The notes under the pieces are model-generated. The model made no database searches and was not told where the DNA came from. It saw nothing but the letters and a program-made list of their open reading frames with translations. From a virus: a stretch of 50,615 bases of DNA. Where the stretch lies: the IMG/VR virus record IMGVR_UViG_3300035670_000307, positions 1 to 50,615 of that record. One strand, written 5' to 3'. The translations under genes and the position numbers were made by a program. Of this stretch, positions 49,468-50,615 are shown piece after piece (position 1 is the stretch's first letter; each line of letters begins with the position of its first letter).

Positions 49468-50170
49468 CTTCGTCCACCTTCGTCTCTTTCATCATCTCCT
49501 TTTCTGCTTCGGCAGACAAAGCATCACTCTGGTCGAACATGCTTCCGCCCTTTTCTTTCATGTCCATGATCACATCGACACAAAGCTCGAGCAGTAGCTT
49601 ATTGACTTCCTTGTTGACAATTTGCGTGCACTTCTCGGCGTTCTTTTCGGCCGAGAGATCTGGACCGATCTTGTAACCAAGCTTTTTCAAACGCATCGAA
49701 ACGTCGGAGAGGATTGTGGAGAGATGATGATACATCTCTTTCTTTGAAATCAGCTCCTTACGCTCTTTCTCGTAGCGAAGGTTCTTGAACAGGTTGTCCG
49801 AGATCATGCCTCGGATCTCGACCTCTTCCCTAGAAACGCCGCTAGCCTGGTCTATGGCCTGAAGCTTTACGAGCAGAGGCTCCTTCGCCTTTTCCTCGAG
49901 CCACTTGACCAGACGTGGCATATCGACCGCGCCACCAGAGCTGATGGCAGGGCAGTAATCCTTGTCTCGCCAGTTTCGAAGCGTGCGATCCGTGATGCCG
50001 AGAAGTTCGGCAGTGTCCTTGAGTGTGAGCCGGCCCATCGCATCCCGCTTGATTGGCGGCATGGTGATCTGCGGTTCGGAAACTTTGGCAGCCCTCTTGG
50101 CACGCGGCTTTTCCGCAGCGGTAACTTTCGCTGGCTTTGCAGGGGAAGAGGTCTTCGGCTTTGCGGGCAT
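49448..50170 (-). CDS. terS: Terminase small subunit (Nu1-like)
   Basis: After a basic, Pro- and Ala-rich N-terminus, residues about 55-95 form a winged helix-turn-helix (LTLKDTAELLGITDRTLRNW) as in Nu1. The rest is a helical, oligomerising part. It should recognise the packaging site upstream and recruit the large subunit. I chose ATG 50170: the frame opening at 50206 uses the -35 box as start. The -10 box TATTAT ends 6 bases before this ATG, and there is no Shine-Dalgarno. Confidence 0.85.
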   Translation of the reverse strand: MPAKPKTSSPAKPAKVTAAEKPRAKRAAKVSEPQITMPPIKRDAMGRLTLKDTAELLGITDRTLRNWRDKDYCPAISSGGAVDMPRLVKWLEEKAKEPLLVKLQAIDQASGVSREEVEIRGMISDNLFKNLRYEKERKELISKKEMYHHLSTILSDVSMRLKKLGYKIGPDLSAEKNAEKCTQIVNKEVNKLLLELCVDVIMDMKEKGGSMFDQSDALSAEAEKEMMKETKVDEDEQPDL

Positions 50171-50176
50171 GTAGCA

Positions 50177-50206
50177 ATAATATCGCATTTCATGCCAGTT
50201 TTGCAA
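50177..50206 (-). promoter_or_regulatory. Leaderless-type promoter of the terminase genes
   Basis: TTGCAA and TATTAT are separated by 18 bases, the best match to the family consensus. The -10 ends 6 bases before the ATG. A TTCTAGCA element overlaps the region upstream (50208-50217). Confidence 0.7.
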
Positions 50207-50269
50207 GGTCTGCTAGAACCGGGTCGGGATTATTATAAATTCCCCTTCATGAGCGTAGCGAGTGAGGGG

Positions 50270-50378
50270 CCGGTTGTGTGTATGTGGAGAGCCCCAATCA
50301 TCCCCGAAGGGGAGGGTATATATATTTATATATATATACCCCCTCCGGTGATTGGGGCTAGCTCTCCACCACAACCGG
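50270..50378. repeat. Large multi-stem hairpin with TA tract
   Basis: CCGGTTGTG at 50270-50278 pairs with CACAACCGG at 50370-50378. Inside, GTGGAGAG pairs with CTCTCCAC, CCAATCA with TGATTGG, and a GGGTATATATA arm with TATATATACCC at the tip. The whole is about 109 bases. It could be a terminase recognition site, an origin, or a very strong terminator. Confidence 0.8.
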
Positions 50379-50431
50379 AGCATCGACACAGGTAGTAGTT
50401 CGGAAAGGTTTATCAATGAAGAAATGTTGTA

Positions 50432-50501
50432 GGCGTGACCTTTCTGGTTTCATCAAGGGGAATAGGAACATAGGGATATATTTAATCAAAAAGGTCACGC
50501 C
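50432..50501. repeat. 12-bp inverted repeat near the right end
   Basis: GGCGTGACCTTT at 50432-50443 pairs with AAAGGTCACGCC at 50490-50501 around a 46-base A/T-rich loop. It may be a pair of terminase or host-factor binding sites flanking an easily bent segment. Confidence 0.7.
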
Positions 50502-50615
50502 AGAACCCTGTCAGCAATAACAAACATGTCCAAATTACAGGAAAAAAGGGTGGAAAGCGGAAAAGCCTATAGATTTTACCAAAAATTTTCAGAGTATGGG
50601 GTGTCCAACCCCCCA

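Larger units (their letters stand above)
50207..50615. other. Non-coding right end, likely cos/packaging region
   Basis: No gene is visible over 409 bases. The region holds two large inverted repeats (50270-50378 and 50432-50501) and lies directly upstream of the small terminase gene, where lambda-like phages carry cos. The last bases are rich in C and G runs. Whether the window ends at the actual cleavage site cannot be seen. Confidence 0.55.

Noticed and set aside
1-50615. A CRISPR array
   Set aside because: The repeats seen are pairs or dispersed single elements; no array with regular unique spacers is present.
1-50615. Insertion sequences or transposases
   Set aside because: No transposase motif and no IS-type terminal inverted repeats with target duplications were found.

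Overview
The window looks like the complete genome of a temperate, lambda-like siphophage of an alphaproteobacterium, probably a Rhizobiales host. Evidence for a free phage rather than a prophage: the 3' half of a tRNA-Met(CAU) gene sits inside the window at 14692-14741, flanked by integrase arm-type repeats. This is an attP site, and no host genes are visible at either edge. The host assignment is an inference from the tRNA half and the weak phage-wide promoter signature. The window is written in reverse of the usual convention: packaging and head genes are at the right end and read leftwards, and small early genes are at the left end and read rightwards.

Layout. 1-4318: rightward early region of about a dozen short unknown genes. 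Six share a 5' element made of a small GCCC/GGGC hairpin followed at once by a Shine-Dalgarno; three tandem pairs of a second 20-bp repeat lie at gene ends. 4422-7041: a Cdc48/FtsH-type AAA+ ATPase with small partners and the first of three leucine-rich-repeat-like paralogues. 7051-7839: a lone leftward gene resembling a virion morphogenesis protein. 7948-11315: replication operon (RepA/AAA_25-type helicase, CHC2/Toprim primase, second LRR-like paralogue). 11386-12333: a C5 cytosine methyltransferase with a second long reading frame nested in it that also looks like a real phage protein. 12588-15963: Cro/CI-like regulator, excisionase-like protein, attP, third LRR-like paralogue. 16035-18511: convergent PstI/BsuBI-type restriction-modification pair. 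18603-19889: tyrosine integrase. 20310-22434: small unknown and membrane proteins.

22776-26461 is the lysis region (Rz1-like lipoprotein, Rz-like spanin, two-TM holin candidate, amidase endolysin, and a membrane-anchored PAS protein), interrupted by a two-gene DUF6745 cassette of unknown function. 26464-30534 holds a dNMP kinase, small proteins and a large metallophosphoesterase resembling phage T5 A1. 30648-42416 is the tail module: fibre/tip proteins, a 1,468-residue tape measure with internal repeats, an SSB gene placed inside the tail operon, G/G-T chaperones joined by a -1 frameshift at GGGAAAC, tube and terminator. 42488-50170 is the head module: DUF2190 protein, protease-capsid fusion, portal, connector, and large and small terminase. 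50207-50615 is non-coding with large inverted repeats and is the likely cos/packaging region.

A family of sigma70-like promoters (-35 close to TTGCAA, 17-18 bp spacer, -10 close to TATTAT) recurs throughout. In at least seven cases the -10 box ends only 5-7 bases before an ATG that has no Shine-Dalgarno, which predicts leaderless mRNAs. All functional names rest on motifs read by eye; no database search was possible.
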